10,986 nt of DNA, taken from NCBI GenBank assembly GCA_003527885.1, contig DPWB01000261.1, positions 9,394 through 20,379 of the forward strand, given 5' to 3'. Source of the stretch: Candidatus Competibacteraceae bacterium. Its GTDB lineage: Bacteria; Pseudomonadota; Gammaproteobacteria; Competibacterales; Competibacteraceae. Both the position numbers and the translations under genes were made by a program. Each line of letters starts with the position of its first letter. The stretch's first letter is position 1. Below the pieces are notes generated by a model. That model was not told the DNA's origin. It saw only the letters and a program-made list of their open reading frames with translations, and made no database searches. This document shows positions 1-6,619 of this stretch, piece after piece.

Positions 1-2504
1 TGCTGATGCCCAACAACCCGCGCGCCGGCGGCGTGTCGCGGCGGATCGAGGGCGAAGACCGGCAAGAGCTCCGCGAGGTGATGGGCAGCCTCAACATCCC
101 CGACGGCATGGGCCTGATCGTGCGCACCGCCGGGGTGGGCCGCTCGCAAGAGGAGTTGCAGTGGGATCTGGATTACCTGCTGCACCTGTGGAAGGCCATC
201 GAATTCGCCTCTTCCCATAAAAAAGCGCCGTTTCTGATTTATCAGGAAAGCAACATCATCGTGCGCGCCCTGCGCGATTACCTGCGCGCGGACATCGGCG
301 AAATCCTGGTCGACAACCCCGCCGTCCACCGGCAGGCCCAGGACTTCATGCAGCAGGTGATGCCGCACAACCTGAACAAGCTCAAACCCTATCAGGACAG
401 CATCCCGCTGTTCACCCGCTTCCAGATCGAATCCCAGATCGAAACCGCCTACCTGCGCGAGGTGGGCCTGCCCTCCGGGGGCGGCATCGTCATCGACTAC
501 ACCGAGGCGCTGGTCTCCATCGACATCAATTCGGCCCGCGCCACCAAGGGCAGCGACATCGAGGAAACGGCGCTCACCACCAATCTGGAAGCCGCCGATG
601 AAATTGCCCGACAATTGCGGCTGCGCGATCTGGGTGGGTTGATCGTCATCGATTTCATCGACATGAACGTCGCCCGCAACCAGCGCGAAGTCGAAAGCCG
701 GCTGCGCGAGGCGTTGAAGATGGACCGCGCCCGCGTGCAGGTCGGCCGCATTTCTCGCTTCGGCCTGCTGGAGATGTCGCGCCAGCGCCTGAGCCCTTCG
801 CTCGATGAAGCCAGCCACGTGATCTGCCCGCGCTGCAACGGCCAAGGCACCATCCGCAACATCGACTCGCTGGCGCTGAGCGTGCTGCGGCTGATTCAGG
901 AAGAAGTGATGAAGGACAAGACCGGCCGGGTCGTGGTGCAACTACCGGTCAAGGTCGCCACCTTCCTGCTCAACGAAAAGCGCGAAGCCATCCGCGCCAT
1001 CGAGCAGCGCCATCGGGCCGGCGTCATGCTGGTCCCCAACGAAACCCTGGAAACCCCTCACTTCAAGCTGAGCCGGCTGCGGGCGGACGAACTATCGGAC
1101 GCGGCGCAACGGCTGTCGTATTCACTGGCGGAAGACTTTGAAGAGCAGTTTGAAGCCAAACCCGGCGCCGCCGTCCGGGGCGCTGGCGAGGAACCGGCAG
1201 TCAAGGGCGTCGCGCCGGCCACCCCGGCCCCAACCCCCCCAACACCCGCGCCGAAACCCGAAGCGAATTCCAGCTTTTTCCGCTGGTTGTGGGGCAACTT
1301 GTTCGGTCAGCTGCATTCGGGCAACGAACTGCCGGAAAAGCCCGCTAAAGTCGCCGGTCGCCCGCCGAAGCCAGAACGGCCGCGCCGGGATCGGCCCGGC
1401 AAACGGCCAGAAGCGGAAGCCCCCGGCGAGCCGACCACCTCCAAGGCCTCCACCACCGTGACTCCCGAACCGGTCCCGATCGCGCCAGTATCCGCCTTCC
1501 CAGAGGTGGAGCCCGCACTCGATCCGGCCGAGCATCCGCTAACGGCCGCCAGCGAAATGGCTCAGGAACTCGCTGGCGTGTCCGAAACCGAGGAAGAAAC
1601 CGTTAATACCCGCAACCGGCGCAGCCGGCGCGGCGGCCGAAGACGGCGGCGCGGCGACGCCCCCACCGCAGCCGACGCCGCAGCGGAGAGCGCCGGGGCG
1701 TCGGCCGGCGAGAGCGACGCCGCCGAAAGACCGGATCGACCACCGCGCGAAGCCGACGAAAAAGCCGTTGCGGACCCGGAACTCGCTGAAACAGCGGTCG
1801 CGTCCTCGTCCGCTCCACCTTCGCACCGGCGAATTCGCAGCGGTCGCCCGCGCCTGCCCAGAGAAATGTTGGCCGCCGCCGGGGCGTCCGGCATCGCGCC
1901 GGAACCAGCCGAACTTTTGCCGGACCACCCACCGCCGGCGCCGCCGCCATCCCCGTTGGAATATCCTGGCGACGAGACGGATACCGCCACGCCGGATGAT
2001 TCGGTCCCGAATTACCCCACGGCACCGCCCGCGCAAACCGCCGGCGAAACACCCTCTGTCCGACCGGCGGAGCCGGCTGCGGAGACGGCCTTGGTCACCG
2101 CTTCATTGGTCACCGCTTCAGACGCCCAGCCGACCCCGTGGGCCGAGCTCCTGCAACCGGCCGAGATCGACGCGGAAACTGCGGTCGCCGGTGCTATCTC
2201 GGCGGAATCGCCTGAGACAACGATTGAATCGACTCTCTCGGAAAGGTCCGAAACCCTCGGCGTGGAACTGGCGAAACCGACCACCGAAGCCGATCACGTC
2301 GCCTCGGACCCCACTGTTTTACCCGATAGCGTCGGCGAAGCTGGAGGATCCATCGAGGACGAAGCGGCAACTGCAACGGCCGCGGTCGAGCAACCGGCGG
2401 TTTCCGCAGCGGCGGCCGATGAGCCCGCGCCCGACCCGTCGCCAGCAGACCGGGGCGGGCAACATGCACCGGAACCCGAACCCGCCATCAAACCGGCAAG
2501 CTGA
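1..2504 (+). CDS. rne: Ribonuclease E, 5'-truncated by window edge
   Basis: RNase E is the endoribonuclease that begins mRNA decay and processes rRNA and tRNA precursors, and its tail scaffolds the degradosome. The frame is already open at base 3, and the first Met (base 6) is internal: MPNNPRAGG corresponds to about residue 130 of the E. coli enzyme, so the S1 domain is missing. Numbering from that Met, the 5'-sensor motif [10 protein letters not shown] is at 36-45. The Mg-binding aspartates are D173 (SIDINSAR) and D216 (VIDFIDM), 43 residues apart as in E. coli. The Zn-link CPRC is at 274-277. After about residue 385 the tail is low-complexity, rich in Pro, Ala and Glu. It contains an aromatic amphipathic stretch ([13 protein letters not shown], about 422-434) like the membrane-targeting helix, then Arg-rich patches (536-549 and 608-619) like the RNA-binding regions. 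The visible 832 residues plus about 130 give roughly 960, close to the family norm. RNase G is excluded by the long tail. Confidence 0.97.
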   Translation, partial: LMPNNPRAGGVSRRIEGEDRQELREVMGSLNIPDGMGLIVRTAGVGRSQEELQWDLDYLLHLWKAIEFASSHKKAPFLIYQESNIIVRALRDYLRADIGEILVDNPAVHRQAQDFMQQVMPHNLNKLKPYQDSIPLFTRFQIESQIETAYLREVGLPSGGGIVIDYTEALVSIDINSARATKGSDIEETALTTNLEAADEIARQLRLRDLGGLIVIDFIDMNVARNQREVESRLREALKMDRARVQVGRISRFGLLEMSRQRLSPSLDEASHVICPRCNGQGTIRNIDSLALSVLRLIQEEVMKDKTGRVVVQLPVKVATFLLNEKREAIRAIEQRHRAGVMLVPNETLETPHFKLSRLRADELSDAAQRLSYSLAEDFEEQFEAKPGAAVRGAGEEPAVKGVAPATPAPTPPTPAPKPEANSSFFRWLWGNLFGQLHSGNELPEKPAKVAGRPPKPERPRRDRPGKRPEAEAPGEPTTSKASTTVTPEPVPIAPVSAFPEVEPALDPAEHPLTAASEMAQELAGVSETEEETVNTRNRRSRRGGRRRRRGDAPTAADAAAESAGASAGESDAAERPDRPPREADEKAVADPELAETAVASSSAPPSHRRIRSGRPRLPREMLAAAGASGIAPEPAELLPDHPPPAPPPSPLEYPGDETDTATPDDSVPNYPTAPPAQTAGETPSVRPAEPAAETALVTASLVTASDAQPTPWAELLQPAEIDAETAVAGAISAESPETTIESTLSERSETLGVELAKPTTEADHVASDPTVLPDSVGEAGGSIEDEAATATAAVEQPAVSAAAADEPAPDPSPADRGGQHAPEPEPAIKPAS
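2091..2120 (+). repeat. 15-bp perfect tandem duplication in the rne tail
   Basis: The unit TTGGTCACCGCTTCA occurs twice back to back and in frame, encoding [10 protein letters not shown] in the disordered tail of RNase E. Because the unit is a multiple of three it does not disturb the frame. It looks like a recent slippage or duplication event in a region under weak length constraint. Confidence 0.9.
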
Positions 2505-2520
2505 CCGATCGCTCTCCCTG

Positions 2521-2552
2521 CGGCGGGGCCGCGATCGAGCCCCGCTGGCTTT
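2521..2552 (+). terminator. Candidate terminator hairpin after rne
   Basis: Bases 2521-2529 pair with 2539-2547 (core GCGGGGC / GCCCCGC, plus one G-U and one C-G pair) around a 9-base loop. A short TTT follows at 2550-2552. It starts 17 bases after the rne stop codon, in the 75-bp gap between two convergent genes, which is where a terminator is expected. The T-run is weak, so it may act poorly or serve as a 3'-end stabilising stem. A competing 7-bp inverted repeat (CGATCGC 2506-2512 / GCGATCG 2531-2537) overlaps it. No T-tract follows in the minus direction. Confidence 0.4.
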
Positions 2553-2579
2553 CCGCCCACCCGTCGCGGGATGCGGCCT

Positions 2580-3059
2580 TCAAATCCGGTAGCGCCGGCG
2601 GATATCGACCAGTAACCCTTCCGCCGCTTCCTCGATCAGATCCATCACCCGTTCGAAGCCGTTCGGACCACCGTAATACGGGTCCGGCACCTCGCGTTCG
2701 GGCAGGTGCGGGGCATAATCCAGAAACAACTGGATGCGCCGCCGCAGCCCTGGGTCCCCGCATAAGGCCAGCAGGTGGTCGAGATTCTCGCGATCCATCG
2801 CCAGCACGTAGTCGAACTGGGCAAAATCCGCTACCGTGACCCGGCGGGCGCGCAGATCCCGCAGGTCGATATCCCGTCGCAAGGCCGTCGCCTGGCTGCG
2901 CGGATCGGGCGGCGCGCCGGTGTGGTAGGAGTGGGTGCCGGCCGAATCGACGTAGATTTTTTCGTTCAAACCCGCCCCTTCCAGCATCCGCCGAAACACC
3001 CCTTCCGCCACCGGGGAGCGACAGATATTGCCCATGCAAACAAACAGAATTCTGACCAT
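2580..3059 (-). CDS. Low-molecular-weight protein-tyrosine phosphatase
   Basis: This is a cytoplasmic acid phosphatase of the arsenate-reductase-like LMW-PTP family, which removes phosphate from tyrosine through a cysteinyl-phosphate intermediate. The P-loop VCMGNICRSP gives C8-x5-R14-S15, and the general-acid motif DPYYGG begins at D126. DSAGTHSYHTGAPPDPRS (38-55) is also typical. The ATG at 3059 gives 159 residues, the normal family length. An in-frame GTG at 3155 would add 32 residues that the family does not have, so I rejected it. In Pseudomonas the homologous gene lies beside kdsB and murB. Here it converges on rne and is separated from kdsB by a plus-strand gene, so it may have its own promoter. 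The substrate is unknown. There is no adjacent BY-kinase or capsule cluster to suggest a Wzb-type role. Confidence 0.93.
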   Translation of the reverse strand: MVRILFVCMGNICRSPVAEGVFRRMLEGAGLNEKIYVDSAGTHSYHTGAPPDPRSQATALRRDIDLRDLRARRVTVADFAQFDYVLAMDRENLDHLLALCGDPGLRRRIQLFLDYAPHLPEREVPDPYYGGPNGFERVMDLIEEAAEGLLVDIRRRYRI

Positions 3060-3157
3060 CGCTTTCGCCTTCGCCTCATTCTGCCGGCGCTGCCGTCCGA
3101 AATCGAACAGCGCGCGGAACACCCTGACCATTGACCCGATCAACTTGGCCGCCACTC
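3060..3157. promoter_or_regulatory. Divergent intergenic spacer
   Basis: This 98-bp gap separates the divergent starts of the phosphatase gene (minus strand, 3059) and the small plus-strand gene (3158), so promoters for one or both are expected here. I see no convincing -35/-10 pair. TTGACC at 3131-3136 resembles a -35 box, but a properly spaced -10 would fall on the start codon of the plus-strand gene. Neither gene has a strong Shine-Dalgarno sequence in this gap. Confidence 0.25.
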
Positions 3158-3427
3158 ATGTTGCGCATTGACGCTCGAAAACTGCAAACGCTGCTGGATC
3201 AGACCTTGAGTTACCGAGGGTTATCTTGTCGGGTCATCGAAATTCTCACCGATGAACCCGCGCTGGTCCTGCGCGACCAACAGGACCACAAGGTCATTCA
3301 AGCCAACCAATACGGTGAGGCCGGGCCCCGCGTACCACGAACCTTCACGGTGACCCTGCTCGACAGTCCAGGTGACGGTTTCAATCCCGATCTACCCGAA
3401 TTAGCCACGTTCGACCTGCTGCTCTGA
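3158..3427 (+). CDS. Small uncharacterised protein (89 aa)
   Basis: I do not recognise this protein. From the ATG at 3158 it has 89 residues (MLRIDARKLQTLLDQ...). There is no signal peptide, membrane segment, Cys pair or repeat. The pattern, an amphipathic N-terminal helix followed by alternating hydrophobic stretches (CRVIEILTDEPALVLRD, TFTVTLLDSP), suggests a small soluble alpha/beta domain. An in-frame TTG at 3131 would add nine residues, but neither start has a clear ribosome site. It is the only minus-block interruption transcribed rightward, and its last 27 bases overlap the convergent end of kdsB. By eye it is less GC-rich and uses more A/T-ending codons than its neighbours. Its coherent composition and clean stop support a real gene, but this is not proven. 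Confidence 0.6.
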   Translation: MLRIDARKLQTLLDQTLSYRGLSCRVIEILTDEPALVLRDQQDHKVIQANQYGEAGPRVPRTFTVTLLDSPGDGFNPDLPELATFDLLL

Positions 3428-4207
3428 GGCCGCCAATCCCGCCGCCACCCGCGCCAAGTCGGCTTCGGTGTCGACGCCGGGCGGAGGCGCCTCGGTCGCT
3501 TCGGCGACGTAGATGCGGATACCGTGCCACAGCGCGCGCAACTGCTCCAGCGCTTCGGCCCGCTCCAGCGGCGCCGGTTCCAGTCGCGGAAAACGCCGCA
3601 AAACCGCCACCCGGTAGGCATAAAGCCCGATATGCCGGAACCACGCGGTATCCGCCGGCAGCTCGTCCGGGCGACCGCCAGCCGCGCGGAAGGCCTCGCG
3701 GTGCCAGGGCAGCGGGGCGCGGCTGAAATACAGCGCGAACCCTTCGCGGTCCCGCGCCACTTTGACCGCGTTCGGGTCGAAGGCTTCCGCCGCTTGCCGG
3801 ATGCGGGCGCAGGCCGTGGCGATGCCGGCGGCCGGATGCCTCTCCAACTCCGCCGCGACTTGCCGCATCAAGGCCGGCGGCATTTGCGGTTCGTCGCCTT
3901 GCAGGTTGACCACGATGGCATCCTCCGGCCAAGCGTAGCGCTCCGCCACTTCGGCCAGACGGTCGGTGCCGGACAGATGCGCCGAGGAAGTCAGGCACAC
4001 CGGCGCGCCAAACTGTTCGGCCGCCGCCTGAATGCGCGGGTCATCGGTGGCGATCACCACCTCCAGAGCGCCGCTGGCCGAGGCTCGCCGGTAAACGTGC
4101 TCCAGCAGCGTCCGGCCGGCCAGCAGCCGCAGCGGTTTGCCCGGCAGCCGGGTCGAGGCGTAACGGGCGGGAATCGCCACCCGAAACCGGGGCCCTTGTC
4201 CGCTCAC
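3401..4207 (-). CDS. kdsB: 3-deoxy-manno-octulosonate cytidylyltransferase (CMP-Kdo synthetase)
   Basis: KdsB activates Kdo with CTP to give CMP-Kdo, the donor used by WaaA/KdtA to add Kdo to lipid A in the cytoplasm. Family motifs appear in order: IPARYASTRLPGKPL (12-26), SGTDRLAEV (79-87), VNLQGDEPQMPP (100-111, Mg ligand D105), FDPNAVKVARD (143-153), ALYFSRAPLPW (158-168), RHIGLYAYR (191-199), LEQLRALWHG (220-229) and GVDTEADL (244-251, second Mg ligand D246). At 268 residues it is about 20 longer than the E. coli enzyme, with a short extra C-terminal tail. The start is GTG, directly after the ycaR stop (TGA then GTG, no gap). A GAAGAGG Shine-Dalgarno inside the end of ycaR lies 8 bases upstream, so translational coupling is likely. 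Nothing catalytic is missing. Confidence 0.96.
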   Translation of the reverse strand: MSGQGPRFRVAIPARYASTRLPGKPLRLLAGRTLLEHVYRRASASGALEVVIATDDPRIQAAAEQFGAPVCLTSSAHLSGTDRLAEVAERYAWPEDAIVVNLQGDEPQMPPALMRQVAAELERHPAAGIATACARIRQAAEAFDPNAVKVARDREGFALYFSRAPLPWHREAFRAAGGRPDELPADTAWFRHIGLYAYRVAVLRRFPRLEPAPLERAEALEQLRALWHGIRIYVAEATEAPPPGVDTEADLARVAAGLAASEQQVERG

Positions 4208-4387
4208 TCAAGCGGCCTCTTCATCCGTCAGCCGTCGGGCCTCGGCTTCCAACATCACCGGAATGCCGTCGCGGATCGGATAGGCCAGCCGGCTTTCCTT
4301 GCAAATCAACTCCTGCCGCGCCTTGTCGTAGCTCAGCGGGGCCTTGCTGACCGGACACACCAGAATGTCCAGCAATTTCTTGTCCAT
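4208..4387 (-). CDS. ycaR: YcaR/Trm112-like small protein
   Basis: This 59-residue protein belongs to the UPF0434/Trm112 family ([18 protein letters not shown]..., then [18 protein letters not shown]). Members usually sit between lpxK and kdsB, as here; the cellular role is not settled, and Trm112 itself is a small zinc-binding partner of methyltransferases. The ATG at 4387 is chosen over an in-frame upstream ATG (4414) because it gives the family N-terminus and has a GAGG ribosome site 8 bases upstream. The usual CPxC pair is C11-P-V-S14, so one Cys is replaced by Ser; C29 remains. From memory, Pseudomonas members also lack the second Cys, so this does not imply loss of function. Almost the whole gene lies within the long lpxK reading frame, in another frame. 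Confidence 0.92.
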   Translation of the reverse strand: MDKKLLDILVCPVSKAPLSYDKARQELICKESRLAYPIRDGIPVMLEAEARRLTDEEAA

Positions 4388-5456
4388 CGGGTTCACCTCG
4401 TGACGGGGCTGCATCGGGTAAGGGGTTCGGGTTGGAGCGGCGGGCTGGCGCCTCCAGCTGGCGGCGCACGCCCTTGGCCATGGCGATCATGCCCAGCCGT
4501 TTGAGCAGCTGCTCCTCGAATTCGGGGTCGAGCCGCGCGCTGACCGGTACGTACCAGCCGTTATCCGGCGCGATGTGGCGACATTTGACCGCATCCTTTT
4601 CGGTCATCAGCACCGGCAAATCCTCGCGAAACTGCAAATCTCCAGCCTGGAACCGGTGGTGGTCGGGAAACGGGTGCTCCACGAGCCGCAAGCCGGCTTG
4701 CCGCAAGTGAGTAAAAAAGCGCCACGGATCGCCGATGCCGGCCACCGCGTGCACCGAGCATTGCCGGAAATTGGTCAGCACGGCGCTGACCAGGGGGTCG
4801 CGCAGGTTCACCGCCGTCTCGCCGTCCAGCGCCATCAGGTATTCGCCGTTGCGCGCCGCGCCGTTGCCGACCACGAAATCGGCTTCGCGCAGCCGGGAAG
4901 GCGGTTCCCGCAACGGGCCGGCGGGCAGGCACGCGGCGTTGCCCAGCCGGCGAAAACCGTCCACCACGGCGATTTCGAGATCGCGCCGCAAACGGTAATG
5001 TTGCAGGCCGTCATCGCTGATGATGACGTTGCAATCACAGGTTTCGAACAGCTTGCGCGCCGCCGCCACCCGATCCGGGCCGACCACCACCGGACACCAG
5101 CACCGTCGCGCCAGCAGCACCGGTTCGTCGCCGACCTCCAAAGGGTCGGTGTCGGCCGCGACGTAACGCGGCCATTCCGTCGACTGGCCGCCGTAGCCTC
5201 GCCCGATGACGCCGGGCTTGTAGCCGGCCTCCCGCAGCAGTTCCACCAAGCGCGCCACCAGCGGCGTCTTGCCCGCGCCGCCGACCGTGATATTGCCGAC
5301 CACGAGGATCGGCACGCCGGGTCCCCCGCTTTTCAACACGCCCTGTCGGTACAGAAAACGCCGCGCGCGCGCCGCCAGCCCAAACAGCAGGCTCAACGGC
5401 CAAAGCGCTACCGACACCAGATTCAACGAATAGCCATAACGGTCCAGCCAGTGCAC
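4221..5456 (-). CDS. lpxK: Tetraacyldisaccharide 4'-kinase, with abnormal C-terminal extension
   Basis: LpxK is the inner-membrane-associated kinase that phosphorylates the 4' position of the lipid A disaccharide precursor (to lipid IVA). Numbering from the GTG at 5456: N-terminal hydrophobic segment about 10-28, Walker [15 protein letters not shown] (54-67), GRGYGG (86-91), [10 protein letters not shown] (109-118), DDGLQHYRL (148-156), DGFRRLGN (166-173), LPAGPLREP (177-185) and [10 protein letters not shown] (283-292). The GTG is preferred to the TTG at 5462, which overlaps the exbD stop, because GGGAGGG lies 7 bases before the GTG. Recognisable homology ends near residue 321, close to the E. 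coli length of 328. The frame nevertheless stays open for about 90 more residues to 4221, through nearly all of ycaR. Either the enzyme has a long unrelated tail or a one-base error hides the true stop; a TGA lies in the adjacent frame at 4487-4489. Confidence 0.92.
   Translation of the reverse strand: MHWLDRYGYSLNLVSVALWPLSLLFGLAARARRFLYRQGVLKSGGPGVPILVVGNITVGGAGKTPLVARLVELLREAGYKPGVIGRGYGGQSTEWPRYVAADTDPLEVGDEPVLLARRCWCPVVVGPDRVAAARKLFETCDCNVIISDDGLQHYRLRRDLEIAVVDGFRRLGNAACLPAGPLREPPSRLREADFVVGNGAARNGEYLMALDGETAVNLRDPLVSAVLTNFRQCSVHAVAGIGDPWRFFTHLRQAGLRLVEHPFPDHHRFQAGDLQFREDLPVLMTEKDAVKCRHIAPDNGWYVPVSARLDPEFEEQLLKRLGMIAMAKGVRRQLEAPARRSNPNPLPDAAPSRGEPDGQEIAGHSGVSGQQGPAELRQGAAGVDLQGKPAGLSDPRRHSGDVGSRGPTADG
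4394..4399 (-). promoter_or_regulatory. Ribosome binding site of ycaR
   Basis: GAGGTG on the minus strand, with GAGG ending 8 bases before the ATG at 4387. It decides the ycaR start and makes ycaR translation plausible independently of the overlapping lpxK frame. Confidence 0.65.
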
Positions 5457-5458
5457 GG

Positions 5459-5920
5459 TCAATCCCTCCCGGACGGTGTGGGGTCAGCCTCGGCGGGAGG
5501 GTTTGGGGCGTCCGGTCCGTTCACCGTGGCGATGGCCAGTTGGTGGATACCCAATTGACCGGCGACATCCAGCACCGTCACCACGGCTTGGTGGGGCGTT
5601 CGACCATCGGCGCTGACGGTCAGCGGTAAAGAGCGGCCGTTCGCCTCGGCTGACAGTCTTTCCTTCAACGCCGCCGCGCCGGCGGTTTCCAGCAAGCGGC
5701 CGTTGACGGCGTAACGACCGGCGGCGTCGACCGCCACCTCCAGTTGCGCCACGGCGCCCGGCATCGGCTTGCCCGAGGCGTCGGGCAGGCGGATTTCCAG
5801 CTCCGACTGATGGCGCAGGCTGGTGGCGACCATGAAAAAGATCAGTAGCACCAGCACCACATCGATCATCGGCACCAGATTGAGTTCGGGCTCCTCGCGG
5901 CGGCCGGGACGCAGCTTCAC
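5459..5920 (-). CDS. exbD: ExbD/TolR-family biopolymer transport protein
   Basis: ExbD pairs with ExbB to form a proton-driven inner-membrane motor that energises TonB-type or Tol-type envelope processes. The 153-residue protein has a short cytoplasmic N-terminus (MKLRPGRREEPELNLVPMID), one membrane helix (about 16-36) carrying the conserved proton-path aspartate D20 in LVPMIDVVLVLLIFFMV, and a periplasmic domain ending in a Pro/Asp-rich tail. It is slightly longer than E. coli ExbD (141). It starts with GTG, which overlaps the exbB stop as GTGA (4 bp), so the two are surely co-translated. In Pseudomonas the same pair sits between comEC and lpxK. No tonB or tolA is in the window, so the energised partner is unknown. 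TolR is the alternative name, but the tolB/tolA/pal context is absent. Confidence 0.93.
   Translation of the reverse strand: MKLRPGRREEPELNLVPMIDVVLVLLIFFMVATSLRHQSELEIRLPDASGKPMPGAVAQLEVAVDAAGRYAVNGRLLETAGAAALKERLSAEANGRSLPLTVSADGRTPHQAVVTVLDVAGQLGIHQLAIATVNGPDAPNPPAEADPTPSGRD
5464..5470 (-). promoter_or_regulatory. Ribosome binding site deciding the lpxK start
   Basis: GGGAGGG on the minus strand lies 7 bases upstream of GTG 5456 but only 1 base from TTG 5462, so it favours the GTG. It sits inside the 3' end of exbD, consistent with coupled translation. Confidence 0.6.
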
Positions 5921-6540
5921 GGCCGCTGTTCCCGCGGGTTTTCGCCGTCCAACACATCGATCAGTCGCAGCGTTTCCTGCTCCATATCCACCACCAGTTC
6001 GTCCACGCGGGCATGAAAATAACGGTAGAACAGCACGCTGGGAATGGCGACGGTCAGGCCGGCGGCGGTGGTCACCAGCGCCTCGGCGATACCGACCGAC
6101 AGCAGGCCAAAATTGCTGTTGCCCTGGACCGAGACGATCTGAAAAATCTTGATCATGCCGGCCACGGTGCCGAGCAGCCCCAACAAGGGGCTGATGGAGG
6201 CAATGGTGCCCAAGGCGTTGAGAAACCGCTCCAATTCATGCACCACATGGCGGCCGGCGTCTTCGACCCGCTCCCGGAGAATGTCGCGACCGTGGCCGCG
6301 ATAGCCCAAGCCGGCCGCCACGATTCGGCCCAGCGGCGAATCCAAGGCCAGCGCATCGAGATCCTCCCGATCGACCGCACGCCGTTCCGCCCAGCGCCGC
6401 AAGATCGCCACCAGTTGCGCCGGCAAAACCCGCGCCCGCCGCAACGCCAGCGAGCGCTCGAAAATGATGATAGTCGCCGCCAGCGAGCAGGCCAAAAGCG
6501 GCGCCATCAGCCAGCCGCCAGCCTTGATCAGATCGAGCAC
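5917..6540 (-). CDS. exbB: ExbB/TolQ/MotA-family proton channel subunit
   Basis: This is the channel subunit of the ExbB-ExbD motor in the inner membrane. The 207-residue protein shows three hydrophobic helices (about 9-29, 112-135 and 150-173) and the family core in the second and third: TIASISPLLGLLGTVAGMIKIF (112-133) and GIAEALVTTAAGLTVAIPSVLFYRYF (150-175). The large cytoplasmic loop lies between helices 1 and 2. The start is GTG at 6540, supported by GGAG ending 8 bases upstream (6549-6552). It is the first gene after a 79-bp gap, so it may head the exbB-exbD-lpxK-ycaR-kdsB transcript. The length fits the compact ExbB2/TolQ-type group rather than the longer E. coli ExbB (244). Confidence 0.94.
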   Translation of the reverse strand: MLDLIKAGGWLMAPLLACSLAATIIIFERSLALRRARVLPAQLVAILRRWAERRAVDREDLDALALDSPLGRIVAAGLGYRGHGRDILRERVEDAGRHVVHELERFLNALGTIASISPLLGLLGTVAGMIKIFQIVSVQGNSNFGLLSVGIAEALVTTAAGLTVAIPSVLFYRYFHARVDELVVDMEQETLRLIDVLDGENPREQRP

Positions 6541-6619
6541 GTCACAAACTCCAGCATTCGCCTGTCCACTTCTCTAACTCAAGATCGAACCATGATACTG
6601 GATTTTAAGTGGCGACCGA
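6541..6619 (-). promoter_or_regulatory. Possible promoter region and RBS for exbB-kdsB
   Basis: This is the only sizeable gap in the minus-strand block between lolC and kdsB. It is more AT-rich than its surroundings (minus strand CTTAAAATCCAGTATCATGG near 6587-6610). TATCAT resembles a -10 box, but the best TTGATC upstream is spaced about 20 bases away instead of 17, so no promoter is firmly assigned. The clear element is GGAG at 6549-6552, the exbB ribosome binding site. I see no terminator hairpin for comEC here, so read-through from upstream is also possible. Confidence 0.35.

Noticed and set aside
1122..2052. Long minus-strand open frames across the rne tail
   Set aside because: Arg/Gly-rich mirror frames of a GC-rich, low-complexity coding region; no domain or ribosome site.
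1768..2592. 274-residue plus-strand frame overlapping the end of rne
   Set aside because: Arg/Pro-rich out-of-frame reading of the RNase E tail, which has good in-frame continuity to its own stop.
3060..3155. 32-residue N-terminal extension of the phosphatase from GTG 3155
   Set aside because: LMW phosphatases begin just before the Cys loop; the ATG at 3059 gives the usual N-terminus.
3524..4504. 326-residue plus-strand frame opposite kdsB and ycaR
   Set aside because: Antisense shadow of clearly identified genes; composition rich in Arg, Gln and His with no recognisable motif.
4575..5558. 327-residue plus-strand frame opposite lpxK
   Set aside because: Antisense shadow of LpxK, whose motifs are all on the minus strand.
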